A model generated the notes under the pieces. It was given only the letters and a program-made list of their open reading frames with translations. It was not told the DNA's origin and did no database searches. A stretch of 64,000 bases of DNA. It comes from Actinomycetota bacterium (lineage in GTDB: Bacteria; Actinomycetota; Nitriliruptoria; Nitriliruptorales; JAHWKO01). The DNA is taken from NCBI GenBank assembly GCA_019347675.1, contig JAHWKW010000008.1:1-64000 (forward strand), given 5' to 3'. Of the stretch, positions 7,660 through 15,503 are shown piece by piece; within the stretch, counting starts at the first letter, position 1; each line of letters begins with the position of its first letter. The translations under genes were made by a program, and so were the position numbers.

Positions 7660-9640
7660 GGGTGCCCACCTCCTGGCTCGCCTCGGCGACACGGGTGGCG
7701 GTGGGCGGGGGGTCGCGCCGCCGGCGGCCGCCGGCCAGCGCCCACAACCCCCCGGCGGCGACCACCACGCCGCCGATCCACAGCATCCACTGCAGCGGGT
7801 ACCGGTAGAGGTTGAGGGTCACCTCGTCGGTGCCCATCGCGGCGACCGACGCGTACAGGTCACCGGCGAACGTGGAGCGCACCGACGGGGTCCCGATCGG
7901 CTGGGCGCGTTGCCGGTACTCGTTGATCCGCGGCTCGAGCATCCCCGTCGGGGTGCCGCCCCGCGACACGTCGACCCGAGCCGCGACCACCGACCGGTGG
8001 GGCTCCTCCCAGCGGGCGATCTCGTCGAGGTGCAACTCGAACCCGGCGAAGTCCACCGAACTCCCCTGCGTGAGCGTCACCGTCGACCGCTCCGCCAGCC
8101 CGCCGGACAGCGCGATCGCGAACGCCACCAGCGCCACCCCCACGTGGGACAGTTGACCGCCCCAGTACCCGGGGTTGCCGCGCAGCACGCGCACGACCGC
8201 GACGTGCCCGCCAGCGGGGTGGCGTGCGGCGGCTGCTGACAGCTGCCGAGCGACGGCGGCCAGGACCGCTGCGGTGAACCCGCCGACGACGACCACGGAT
8301 GCGACGCCTGCGGTGAACGCCAGCACGGCCGCCGCACCGAGCCCGGCGACGACCGGGATGCGCAGCCGTTCACGCACGAGCGAACCGGCTGCGACGCGGT
8401 ACGGCAGCAGCGGCCCCACCCCCATGGTCAGCAGCAGCGCGAACGCGATCGGGACCGTGAACCGATCGAAGAACGGTCGACCCACCGACAGCTGCGCGCC
8501 GCTGGCTGCCTCGACCAGCACCGGGTAGGTCGTGCCGATGAGGACGACGAACGTGAACACCGCCAGCAGGAGGTTGTTGACGAGGAAGGCGCCTTCGCGG
8601 CTGGCGATCGACTCAAGGCGCGGCGTCGACGCGACGAGGTGCGCGCGGGCGGCGAACAACGCCAGGGAGGCGACGAGCACGACGGCGAGGAAGGCCAGCA
8701 GCACGGGGCCCACGGCCGACTGGGTGAAGCTGTGCACCGAGCTCACCACGCCCGACCGGGTCAGGAACGTGCCCAAGATCGTGAGGGCGAACGTCGCGAC
8801 GATCAGGGAGATGTTCCAGGCCTGCAGGACGCCACGGCGCCGCTGCGCGACCGCGGAGTGGATGAAGGCGGTGGCGGTCAGCCACGGCAGCAGCGACGCG
8901 TTCTCCACCGGATCCCACGCCCAGTAACCACCCCAGCCGAGCACCTCGTAGGACCACCACGCGCCGAACACGATCCCGGCGGTCAGGAACGTCCACGCGA
9001 CCAGGCTCCACCGCCGGCTGCGTTCCACCCAGGCGCAACCGCCCTCCCCGAGCGCGAGCGCGCCGATCGCCAGACCGAACGGGACGGTCCAGCCGACGAA
9101 CCCGACGTACAGCAGCGGCGGGTGGATCAGCATGAACGCGTGGTTCTGCAGCAGCGGGTTGGGACCGGGGCCGTCGGCCGGGACAACGTCGAGGACGGTG
9201 AAGGGGTTGGCGGCGGTCGCCATCAGCCCGAAGAAGAACACCGCCACCGCCCCGGCGACCGCGAGCGCCGCCGCGCCGACGCGGTCACCGTCACGCACCG
9301 TCCTCCACAGCAAGGCCGTCATCGCAGCCAGCACCAGCCCCCACAGCACGATGCTGCCCTCCAGCGCCGCCCAGGCGGTGGCGACCTTGAACGCCACCGG
9401 CGTGGCCCGGGCGCTGTTGCGGGCGACGTACTCCAGCGAGAAGTCGTCGGTCAGGATCGCCCACTCGAGCGCGCCCATGGCGATGACGGCGCCGGCGAGG
9501 ACGCCGAACACGGCCAGGCGGAGGCGTGGATGTGCGCGGACGCCTCCACGGGCCGCCCTGATCGCCTCGAACACCAGCAGCGCAGCCGCCGTGGCGGCGA
9601 GGGCGACACCCGCCGAGCCGGCGGCGGCGGCCACGTTCAT
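7652..9640 (-). CDS. ccmF: Heme lyase CcmF
   Basis: A 662-residue polytopic membrane protein, the catalytic subunit for attaching heme to apocytochrome c. The WWD heme-handling domain is present as WGGYWAWDPVENASLLPW in the first half, together with the LIHPPLLYVGF segment carrying a conserved periplasmic His. Many transmembrane helices follow and a periplasmic domain sits near the C-terminus, as in full-length CcmF. It starts inside the ccmE stop (4-base overlap). Length matches the family. Confidence 0.95.
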   Translation of the reverse strand: MNVAAAAGSAGVALAATAAALLVFEAIRAARGGVRAHPRLRLAVFGVLAGAVIAMGALEWAILTDDFSLEYVARNSARATPVAFKVATAWAALEGSIVLWGLVLAAMTALLWRTVRDGDRVGAAALAVAGAVAVFFFGLMATAANPFTVLDVVPADGPGPNPLLQNHAFMLIHPPLLYVGFVGWTVPFGLAIGALALGEGGCAWVERSRRWSLVAWTFLTAGIVFGAWWSYEVLGWGGYWAWDPVENASLLPWLTATAFIHSAVAQRRRGVLQAWNISLIVATFALTILGTFLTRSGVVSSVHSFTQSAVGPVLLAFLAVVLVASLALFAARAHLVASTPRLESIASREGAFLVNNLLLAVFTFVVLIGTTYPVLVEAASGAQLSVGRPFFDRFTVPIAFALLLTMGVGPLLPYRVAAGSLVRERLRIPVVAGLGAAAVLAFTAGVASVVVVGGFTAAVLAAVARQLSAAAARHPAGGHVAVVRVLRGNPGYWGGQLSHVGVALVAFAIALSGGLAERSTVTLTQGSSVDFAGFELHLDEIARWEEPHRSVVAARVDVSRGGTPTGMLEPRINEYRQRAQPIGTPSVRSTFAGDLYASVAAMGTDEVTLNLYRYPLQWMLWIGGVVVAAGGLWALAGGRRRRDPPPTATRVAEASQEVGTRV

Positions 9641-10116
9641 CGGCTGGCACCGTCAGCGGGGGCTGCGTCGGCGGCAGGCGTGCGCGAGGGGCAGTGGCGC
9701 TCCTCGCGCTCGGGTGCGCAGTACTGCTCGTCGTGCTTGATCATCATCGTGTCCGACGCGAAGCGTCCCTCGTCCCACGACCCCTCGAGCACCACGTCGA
9801 TGCCGGACCGGAACAGCTGCGGCGGCGCGCCAGTGTGCACGACCTCGATCGTCGTCACACCGTCGGTCATCGAGAACGCCGCGCCGGCGGCGGTGGGACG
9901 CACGCTGTCTTCCACGACATGCCCGGCGAGACGGAACCGCCGCTGATCGCCGAACTGTCCCTGCCTGTCCACGGCCTCGCTGGTCGTGAGGTAGTAGACG
10001 AGGTTGCCCCGGAGGTCACCGAACGCCAGGACGACGAACAGCACGGCGGCGACGCCGACCGCGGGAATCAGGAACGCCCGATGGGCGACCCTGCCGCCGC
10101 GCGCGCGTTTGATCAC
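9637..10116 (-). CDS. ccmE: Heme chaperone CcmE
   Basis: 159 residues. One N-terminal transmembrane anchor (FLIPAVGVAAVLFVVLAFG) is followed by an OB-fold beta-barrel and the heme-attachment motif IKHDEQYCAPE, in which the His covalently binds heme and the Tyr four residues later ligates it (HxxxY form). It accepts heme from CcmC and delivers it to CcmF. The GTG at 10116 overlaps the ccmD stop (GTGA); a longer reading to 10230 would run antisense-free through ccmD and is rejected. A Cys follows the motif Tyr, an uncommon extra. Confidence 0.93.
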   Translation of the reverse strand: MIKRARGGRVAHRAFLIPAVGVAAVLFVVLAFGDLRGNLVYYLTTSEAVDRQGQFGDQRRFRLAGHVVEDSVRPTAAGAAFSMTDGVTTIEVVHTGAPPQLFRSGIDVVLEGSWDEGRFASDTMMIKHDEQYCAPEREERHCPSRTPAADAAPADGASR

Positions 10117-10238
10117 GGCTCGGGGCTCACAACCCGGCGAGCGGCGTTGCGCGCCCGCCGGCCGAGCGCGGCCGCGTACGCGCCGAGGCACACGTACGTC
10201 GTGGCGTATCCCACGGCGACCCACGACCAATCACCCAT
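10113..10238 (-). CDS. ccmD: CcmD, small cytochrome c maturation membrane protein
   Basis: A 41-residue gene between ccmC and ccmE. ATG at 10238, TGA at 10113. It starts MGDWSWVAVGYATTY, then one transmembrane helix, then a basic cytoplasmic tail with several Arg, exactly the CcmD layout. CcmD stabilises the CcmC-CcmE heme complex and helps release holo-CcmE to the CcmAB ATPase. It overlaps ccmC by 8 bases and ccmE by 3, so all three are coupled. Confidence 0.88.
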   Translation of the reverse strand: MGDWSWVAVGYATTYVCLGAYAAALGRRARNAARRVVSPEP

Positions 10239-10956
10239 CGACGGCGCCTTCCAGACGTGGCGCGATCACCGCATCACCCGCGAGCGGGGCGTGCCGGTCG
10301 GTGTGGGCATCCGCCTCCGCTTCAAGGCGGGCAACCGCAGCGCGACGGCGGACGAGCGCGGCGTACACCGCGGTGAACGCGGCGACGTTGACCAGCAGCG
10401 CCATCAGCATGTCGTGATCCATCGTCGGATGCTGGTCGGGTCTGAGCACGGTCGGCGGCTGGTGCAGGGTCCGCCACCACACCACGGACATGTGGACGAT
10501 CGGTACCTGCACGAACGCGACGACGCCGAGGATCGCCGAGCGTCGCGCCCGCGTCTCCGGGTCGGCCACCGCCCGTCGCAGTGCGAGGTACCCCAGGTAG
10601 ACGATGAACAGCAACGCCGTGGTCACCAGGCGTGCGTCCCACGTCCACCAAACCCCCCAGATCGGCTTTCCCCACAGCGAGCCGAGCGCGATCGCCAGAC
10701 CCGTGAACACCACCCCGACCTCCGCCGACGATGCGGCGAGCCGATCCCACCGGCGCCGGCGCGACACCAACCACCCGACGCTGCCCACCAGCGTGACCGC
10801 GAAGGCGAGGTAGGCGACCCAGGCCGCTGGGACGTGGACGTACATGAGCCGTTGGACGTCGCCCTGCAGCCGATCGGGTGGGGCGCCCATCGCGAGCACG
10901 AAGCCGATCGCGACCAGCGCGACCGCGACGATATCGAACGTGTGGCGGCGGATCAT
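10231..10956 (-). CDS. ccmC: Heme exporter/handling protein CcmC
   Basis: 241 residues, six predicted transmembrane helices. The WWD-type tryptophan-rich periplasmic motif is WGKPIWGVWWTWDARL, flanked by conserved His in YVHVPAAW and in the IVHMSVVWWRTLHQ segment that ligate heme. CcmC loads heme onto CcmE. The ATG at 10956 lies in the ccmB stop (ATGA); the much longer open frame upstream is out of family and is ignored. Confidence 0.94.
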   Translation of the reverse strand: MIRRHTFDIVAVALVAIGFVLAMGAPPDRLQGDVQRLMYVHVPAAWVAYLAFAVTLVGSVGWLVSRRRRWDRLAASSAEVGVVFTGLAIALGSLWGKPIWGVWWTWDARLVTTALLFIVYLGYLALRRAVADPETRARRSAILGVVAFVQVPIVHMSVVWWRTLHQPPTVLRPDQHPTMDHDMLMALLVNVAAFTAVYAALVRRRAAVARLEAEADAHTDRHAPLAGDAVIAPRLEGAVDG

Positions 10957-11696
10957 CGGGGTGACTCCTCGAGGGTCCGGGAGGCGGCGACGAGCGCGAC
11001 GAGCACGACCAGATCGGATGCGACGGCCAGCAGGAGCCACCCTGTCGGCGGCTGGCTGTGCGCGGCAGCCTGTTGGGCCTGGGTGGCGGCGATCAGCAGT
11101 GGGACGGCGAGTGGCACCACGAGCACCGGAACCAAGCTCGCGCGCTGATCCACCCCGTCGGCCAGTGCGCCGGCGACGGTGCCCAGGACCGCGAGGCCGA
11201 CCGCGACGAGGGGGACAAGGGCCGCCAGCCACGCCCATCCGTCGAGCGCCGGGTCGTAGAACGCCACGGCGACGGGAGCAAGCCCGACCGCGAACACCAC
11301 GAGCAGCACCGTGCTCGCCGCCGCGCGAGCCAGCAGCGGCGCGAGCGGGTCCACCCCCAGCAGGTCGAGCAGATCCTGGTGGGCCGCGCTGCGGGTGGAG
11401 GTGTGCCGGACGGCCAGAAGGGCCCCGAACAGCAGCACGATCGCCCAGTACAGGCCCGGACCCAGGCTGCGAAGCAGCGGGACGTCGGCTCCGACCGCGA
11501 GGGGCACGATCAGCAGCGCTGTCGCGCCGAACGGCACGACCATCAGCAGCGCCTCACCGGAGCGGCGTTCGGCACGCAGATCCGTGCGGGTCAGCTCGCG
11601 GACCTGGCGCCAGAAGGACACCTCCCGACGCGGTCGCGACGCTGCGACGGGATCCGCAGCGCGTTTGCCCCGAGGGCGGACACCCGCACCGGTCAT
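10953..11696 (-). CDS. ccmB: CcmB, permease subunit of the CcmAB transporter
   Basis: 247 residues with about six transmembrane helices after a basic cytoplasmic N-terminus. The segment RAERRSGEALLMVVPFGATALL is typical of CcmB, as is HQDLLDLLGVDPLAP. With CcmA it forms the ABC machine that drives release of holo-CcmE from CcmCD. It is coupled to ccmA and ccmC by 4-base overlaps. Length is close to the usual 220-230, with the surplus at the N-terminus. Confidence 0.9.
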   Translation of the reverse strand: MTGAGVRPRGKRAADPVAASRPRREVSFWRQVRELTRTDLRAERRSGEALLMVVPFGATALLIVPLAVGADVPLLRSLGPGLYWAIVLLFGALLAVRHTSTRSAAHQDLLDLLGVDPLAPLLARAAASTVLLVVFAVGLAPVAVAFYDPALDGWAWLAALVPLVAVGLAVLGTVAGALADGVDQRASLVPVLVVPLAVPLLIAATQAQQAAAHSQPPTGWLLLAVASDLVVLVALVAASRTLEESPR

Positions 11697-12421
11697 CGGC
11701 TGACGTCCCCGGGGTCGCGCAGGCGTCCGTCGACGAGCTCCACGGTCCGGTCGACCGCGCCGTCGAGGCGGCGAGGATCGTGGGACACGACCAGCGCCGC
11801 GCCGCCGTCAGCGCAGACCGTGCGGATGATCTGGGTGACGAGCTCCACGGAGGAGGAGTCCAGACCGCTGTGTGCCTCGTCCAGTAGGAGAAGTCGCGGC
11901 TCGGTGATGAGCACCCGTGCGAGTTCAGCCCTCTGCACCATGCCGTGCGAGCAGCGATCGGCCCGGCGTTCACCGGCCGCACCCAGCCCGACCGTCTCCA
12001 ACGCCGCGTCCACCGTGGCGTCGGGGCGACCGCGCAGGCGCGCCACCAGCCGCAAGTGCTCGCGGAGCGTCAGTTGCGGATGCACCGACGGGTCGTGACC
12101 GACGAGCGCGATGTCGGGTCGCACGCGCCGGCGTTCATCGCTGCGAACGTCCGCGCCGAGCACCCAGCCCGCGCCCGAGGCCGGCGCGAGCAGCGTGGCT
12201 GCGACGCGCAGCAGGGTCGTCTTCCCGGAGCCGTTGGCGCCCCTGAGCCCCACCGCCTCACCCGGGCGCAGGCTGAGGGAGACGTCGCGCAGCACGCTGG
12301 CCCTGCCCAGTGTCACGCTCACGCCACGCAGCAGCAGCGGCACGACGCGCCCGCTGGCGGTCGCTGCAGGCGGCGTCGTCCCCGTTTCGGCGGCGGGGAG
12401 GGCGACGTTGACGAAAAGCAC
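11693..12421 (-). CDS. ccmA: CcmA, ATPase subunit of the CcmAB transporter
   Basis: About 242 residues. Walker A is GANGSGKTT, the Q-loop region follows, the signature is a degenerate SHGMVQRAELARVL, and Walker B is LLLLDEAHSGLD with the switch His in VVSHDPRR. The start is one of two adjacent GTG codons (12421 or 12424), with GAGG just upstream. It is the first gene of the ccm operon; a CTAC-N6-GTAG-type half-variant site (12453-12466) lies 31 bases ahead, implying BlaI-type repression of the whole operon. Confidence 0.9.
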   Translation of the reverse strand: MLFVNVALPAAETGTTPPAATASGRVVPLLLRGVSVTLGRASVLRDVSLSLRPGEAVGLRGANGSGKTTLLRVAATLLAPASGAGWVLGADVRSDERRRVRPDIALVGHDPSVHPQLTLREHLRLVARLRGRPDATVDAALETVGLGAAGERRADRCSHGMVQRAELARVLITEPRLLLLDEAHSGLDSSSVELVTQIIRTVCADGGAALVVSHDPRRLDGAVDRTVELVDGRLRDPGDVSR

Positions 12422-12452
12422 CACAGCCTCGCGACGGGGACCACGACGTATA

Positions 12453-12466
12453 CGACGTGCTCGTAG
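12453..12466. promoter_or_regulatory. CTAC-N6-GTAG-type operator (variant), site F
   Basis: CGAC-GTGCTC-GTAG, i.e. on the minus strand CTAC-N6-GTCG, the same single-base variant as at 21011 and 23919. It lies 31 bases upstream of the ccmA GTG and overlaps a TATACG -10-like sequence at 12449-12454. Candidate operator for the ccm operon. Confidence 0.5.
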
Positions 12467-12545
12467 TGCAGGGATGGTAGAACGTGACCGAACAACACGC
12501 GACCCGGGCACCGGGCAGCGCGCTCGCGACGCCACCCGCTCACTC

Positions 12546-12559
12546 CTACCATGCCGTAG
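12546..12559. promoter_or_regulatory. CTAC-N6-GTAG operator, site J
   Basis: Perfect CTAC-CATGCC-GTAG dyad in the ccmA-ccdA divergent intergenic region, 78 bases upstream of the ccdA GTG. The terminal TAG opens TAGCAC, a TAGYAT-like -10 hexamer on the plus strand. Confidence 0.6.
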
Positions 12560-12637
12560 CACCAACCAGCCTCCGACCTTCTGGCCGTTCCCGCGCACGT
12601 CCTGCACGATCCGGACCGACCGACCATGTGAGATCCG

Positions 12638-13366
12638 GTGGAACTGTTCGCGCTGGCCTCCCTCGCGCTTGTCGCGGGCATCGTGTCGTTCACCGCGCCA
12701 TGCATGCTGCCGCTGCTGCCGGGCTACGTGTCCTACGTCACCGGTCTGACCTCGCCGGGGGACCACCCGACCGATCGCCGACGGCGACTGCTGGTGGGCA
12801 CCGCACTGTTCGCCGCCGGGTTCACCCTCGTGTTCACCGCGATGGGCGCCACCGCCTCGGCGTTGGGATGGTTCCTCGCGCGCAACTCCCTGTGGTTCGA
12901 CCGGCTGGCCGGGGCGGTCATCATCGTGATGGGGCTGGCCTTCGCCGGCGTCCTGAGGCTGCCGCTGCTGATGCGCGAGGCGCGCCTCGACCTGTCTCGC
13001 TTCGCGCGCGGACCGCGTGGCGCGGCGCCGCTCGGCGCCGCCTTCGCCCTGGGGTGGACGCCCTGCGTCGGGCCGGTGCTCGCTGGGATCCTCGCGACAG
13101 CCGCCACGGAGGCGACCCTGGGGCGCGGCGTGCTGCTGCTCGCCGCCTACTCCGCCGGGCTGACCATCCCGTTCGTATGGCTGGCGTTCGGCGTCCAGCG
13201 CGGCGCCGTGCGGCTGCGGTGGATCAAGGAGCACGGACGCCACGTCGAGATCGCGGGAGGCCTGCTGCTGGTTGCCATGGGCATCGCGATCGCAACGGGC
13301 GGCTGGGCGCAGCTGATGAGCCGGATGCTCACGTGGTACGCCCGGTTGGGGTGGCCGCCGATCTGA
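12638..13366 (+). CDS. ccdA: CcdA/DsbD-type thiol-disulfide transmembrane protein
   Basis: 242 residues, six predicted helices. The two redox cysteines sit in SFTAPCMLPLLPGYVSYVTG (helix 1) and LGWTPCVGPVLAG (helix 4), the CcdA hallmark. CcdA passes electrons from cytosolic thioredoxin across the membrane to periplasmic thioredoxin-like proteins such as CcmG, keeping apocytochrome CxxCH cysteines reduced. It is divergent from ccmA with shared operator sites between. The start is a GTG; GAG precedes it weakly. A second, more distant CcdA is encoded at 19527. Confidence 0.9.
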   Translation: MELFALASLALVAGIVSFTAPCMLPLLPGYVSYVTGLTSPGDHPTDRRRRLLVGTALFAAGFTLVFTAMGATASALGWFLARNSLWFDRLAGAVIIVMGLAFAGVLRLPLLMREARLDLSRFARGPRGAAPLGAAFALGWTPCVGPVLAGILATAATEATLGRGVLLLAAYSAGLTIPFVWLAFGVQRGAVRLRWIKEHGRHVEIAGGLLLVAMGIAIATGGWAQLMSRMLTWYARLGWPPI

Positions 13367-13397
13367 GCCGACTCACCGCCGAACACGGCGAGCGGTG

Positions 13398-13411
13398 CTA
13401 CTGGTCGGTAG
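13398..13411. promoter_or_regulatory. CTAC-N6-GTAG operator, site A (blaI autoregulation)
   Basis: Perfect CTAC-TGGTCG-GTAG dyad, 32 bases upstream of the blaI ATG. It runs into TAGTAT (13409-13414), a good -10 hexamer, so bound repressor would occlude the promoter. Self-regulation is typical of BlaI/MecI/CopY families. Confidence 0.7.
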
Positions 13412-13443
13412 TATCCGCGCCGGCGCTCACGACCGGAGCACGC

Positions 13444-13875
13444 ATGGCGCGAGGACGACCCCGCCGATCACGTCCGGCCGTGGAGGACCTTCTCGGACCG
13501 CTCGAAGCCGAATGCATGCGGGCGCTGTGGAAGCACGAGGCCGCGACCGTCTCCAGCGTGCTGGCGACCGTGAACGAGCGTCACGATCCCGAACTCGCGT
13601 ACACCACGGTCATGACCGTGCTCTCCCGGCTCCACGACAAGGGGTACGCGACCCGCGAGCGCGAGGGACGCTCCTACACCTACCAACCAGCCTTCAACGA
13701 GCGGGAGCTCGTCCAGCTGCTCAGTCGTCGGGACGTCGACGCGCTGGTTGACCGCTACGGCCAGGCCGCGCTCGCCCAGTTCGCCGACGCCTTGCGCCGC
13801 GCCGACCCCGATCTGCTCCGGCGGGCCGCAGAGGTCGCCTCCGGTGGGCACCAGGAGGGCAGCGACGGTGCCTGA
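13444..13875 (+). CDS. blaI: BlaI/MecI/CopY-family transcriptional repressor
   Basis: 143 residues. The N-terminal winged helix (residues about 15-80) has the family landmarks: GPLEAECMRALWKHEAATV, the recognition segment ELAYTTVMTVLSRLHDKGY and the wing REREGRSYTYQP. The C-terminal half is the dimerisation helix. Such repressors bind short dyads as dimers and are released by cleavage by a BlaR1-type protease or by metal (CopY). The M56 protease gene is adjacent and overlapping. No CxC metal motif of CopY is visible, so protease relief is the better guess. GGAG precedes the ATG at 13444. Confidence 0.9.
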   Translation: MARGRPRRSRPAVEDLLGPLEAECMRALWKHEAATVSSVLATVNERHDPELAYTTVMTVLSRLHDKGYATREREGRSYTYQPAFNERELVQLLSRRDVDALVDRYGQAALAQFADALRRADPDLLRRAAEVASGGHQEGSDGA

Positions 13876-14641
13876 GGCCCGCGCTCGTCGACGGGTGCTG
13901 GCTGCGCTCATCGCGCTCCTGGTCGTCGCCTGCCTGTCGGCGGTCATCGTGACGTCACCGCCGGTGGCTGCGGCGGCCGGGGCCCTCGGGGGCACAACCC
14001 TCGCCGTGTTCGTGATCCGTGCGTGGCGCCACGGGCGACTGGCCCGGGCCTTCACGGCCGCGAGCACCCCCGGCGCCGTCGATGGCGTGGCGGTGCGCTG
14101 GTTGCCCTTCGATGCGGCCGCGGCGGTGGCAGGCCTGCGGCGTCCGAACGTGTTCTGCCATCCGTCGCTTCGAGGGGCGCTCAACGCCGATGAGCTGCGC
14201 GCCGTGGTGCTGCACGAGCGTCACCATCAGCTCCAGCGCGATCCCCTCCGCCTCGTCGCTCTCGACACGGTCGCTCCCCTGGTGACCCTCGTGCCTGGCG
14301 GGCGGCGGTGGCTCGAGGATCGTCGCGCGGCGATCGAGATCGCGGCCGACGCGTACGCGCTGGGCCGCGGCACGTCGAGGCGCGACCTCATCCGTGCCCT
14401 GCTCACGGTCGGCCACGGCCCATCCCCGGACGGGGCGGCCGGCTTCGCCCCCGCCATCGACCAGCGGCTCCGCGCCCTCGTGGAGGTCGGCACCGACGAA
14501 CCGGGAGCGACCGACCGACACAGCCGTCCCGTGCGGCTCTCTTTGGGCGTGGCCGTCGTCGTGGCGGTGTGCGTGGTGGGCGTCGCCCATCATCTGGTGG
14601 CGGCGGGGACGACCATCGGCTGCGTGTGGTCCGGCTGCTGA
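13868..14641 (+). CDS. M56-family (BlaR1-like) membrane metalloprotease
   Basis: 257 residues from the GTG at 13868, preceded by AGGAGG. Two N-terminal transmembrane helices (residues about 8-50), then the zinc motif VVLHERHHQLQRDP, an HExxH, with the downstream IEIAADAYALG helix giving the third ligand Glu/Asp, and a final transmembrane helix near the C-terminus. There is no penicillin-binding sensor domain, so the stimulus is not a beta-lactam by this route; copper or a thiol/envelope signal is inferred from context. It presumably cleaves the BlaI partner, whose gene it overlaps by 8 bases. Confidence 0.85.
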   Translation: MPEARARRRVLAALIALLVVACLSAVIVTSPPVAAAAGALGGTTLAVFVIRAWRHGRLARAFTAASTPGAVDGVAVRWLPFDAAAAVAGLRRPNVFCHPSLRGALNADELRAVVLHERHHQLQRDPLRLVALDTVAPLVTLVPGGRRWLEDRRAAIEIAADAYALGRGTSRRDLIRALLTVGHGPSPDGAAGFAPAIDQRLRALVEVGTDEPGATDRHSRPVRLSLGVAVVVAVCVVGVAHHLVAAGTTIGCVWSGC

Positions 14642-14643
14642 CG

Positions 14644-15285
14644 GTGAACGCCCGCTTGTCCGAGCTCGACACATCGACTGCGCGCGTCCGAGACCTCTAC
14701 GACCGCGCCGCCAGCCGCTACGACACCATGATCGCGTTCTGGGAACGCATTCTCTTCCGCGGCGGGCGTGAGTGGGTCTGCGGTCAGGCACACGGCGACG
14801 TGCTCGAGTTCGCGGTCGGCACCGGGCGCAACCTGGCCCTGTACTCCTCGGCCTCGTCTGTCGTCGGCATCGACGTCAGCGAAGAGATGCTCGACGTCGC
14901 CAGGGCTCGGGCGGCGGACCTCGCCCTCGACGTTGAGCTGCGGGCCGGCGACGCGCAAGCGCTCGAGTTCGCCGACGGCTCGTTCGACACCGTGGTGTCG
15001 ACCCTGTCGTTGTGCAGTATCCCCGACGAGCAGCAGGCTCTGGCGGAGTCCTACCGGGTCCTCAAGCCCGGCGGTGTGCTGCTGCTCCTCGAACACGTCG
15101 GCAGCCCGGTCACCGTGATCCGCGCCGGACAGCGGCTGCTGGAGCCGTTGTTCGTCCGCCTGCTCTGCGACCACCTGACGCGCGAGCCGCTCGAGTCCGT
15201 CCCGCGGGCCGGGTTCGTGCTCGACCATGTCGAACGGCGCAGGCTGGGCATCGTCGAGCTGCTCCGCGCGCGCAGACCTGGATGA
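14644..15285 (+). CDS. Class I SAM-dependent methyltransferase
   Basis: 213 residues. Motif I is VLEFAVGTGRNLALY, acidic end of strand 2 VGIDVSEEMLDVA, motif II region GDAQALEFADGSFDTVVSTL, and the YRVLKPGGVLLLLEHV signature of UbiE/Methyltransf_11 proteins follows. The opening DLYDRAASRYDTMIAFWERILF is typical of small phospholipid- or quinone-related methyltransferases seen in copper clusters. The substrate is unknown. GTG start 3 bases after the M56 stop, inside the blaI operon. Confidence 0.8.
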   Translation: MNARLSELDTSTARVRDLYDRAASRYDTMIAFWERILFRGGREWVCGQAHGDVLEFAVGTGRNLALYSSASSVVGIDVSEEMLDVARARAADLALDVELRAGDAQALEFADGSFDTVVSTLSLCSIPDEQQALAESYRVLKPGGVLLLLEHVGSPVTVIRAGQRLLEPLFVRLLCDHLTREPLESVPRAGFVLDHVERRRLGIVELLRARRPG

Positions 15286-15503
15286 GCCCTACGCATCTCC
15301 GTCATCGCAAACACGGCGACCGCCCGTCGTGGCCGCCGGGCTTCGGGCGACGAGCAGCTGCCGTGCTCTCGGACGCGCAGCTGGCGCAGCTCGGATCGGC
15401 ATTCGGGTTCACCGTCGTTGCGTTCGACCGTCACAACGTCGTCGGTCAGCTCGGCGATGTCGTCCTCGGGCTGGCGGGCGTCTCCTTGGCCAAGAGGAAC
15501 TGA
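15282..15503 (+). CDS. Small hydrophobic protein with FDxHxVxGQ motif
   Basis: 73 residues, starting ATGA within the methyltransferase stop. The C-terminal half (FGFTVVAFDRHNVVGQLGDVV… ) is hydrophobic and aligns with the product encoded at 22008-22264 (LGIVILPFDQHHVIGQFGGIV), sharing F-D-x-H-[NH]-V-[VI]-G-Q-[FL]-G. The N-terminal half is basic and does not align, so it may be diverged or damaged. I know no named family. Recurrence in both halves of the copper region suggests a role in copper or thiol handling at the membrane; a periplasmic His-Asp metal site is a guess. Confidence 0.5.
   Translation: MSPTHLRHRKHGDRPSWPPGFGRRAAAVLSDAQLAQLGSAFGFTVVAFDRHNVVGQLGDVVLGLAGVSLAKRN

Noticed and set aside
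12484-13443. Extension of the blaI frame upstream through ccdA
   Set aside because: Out-of-frame shadow of ccdA; the BlaI family start and ribosome site are at 13444.
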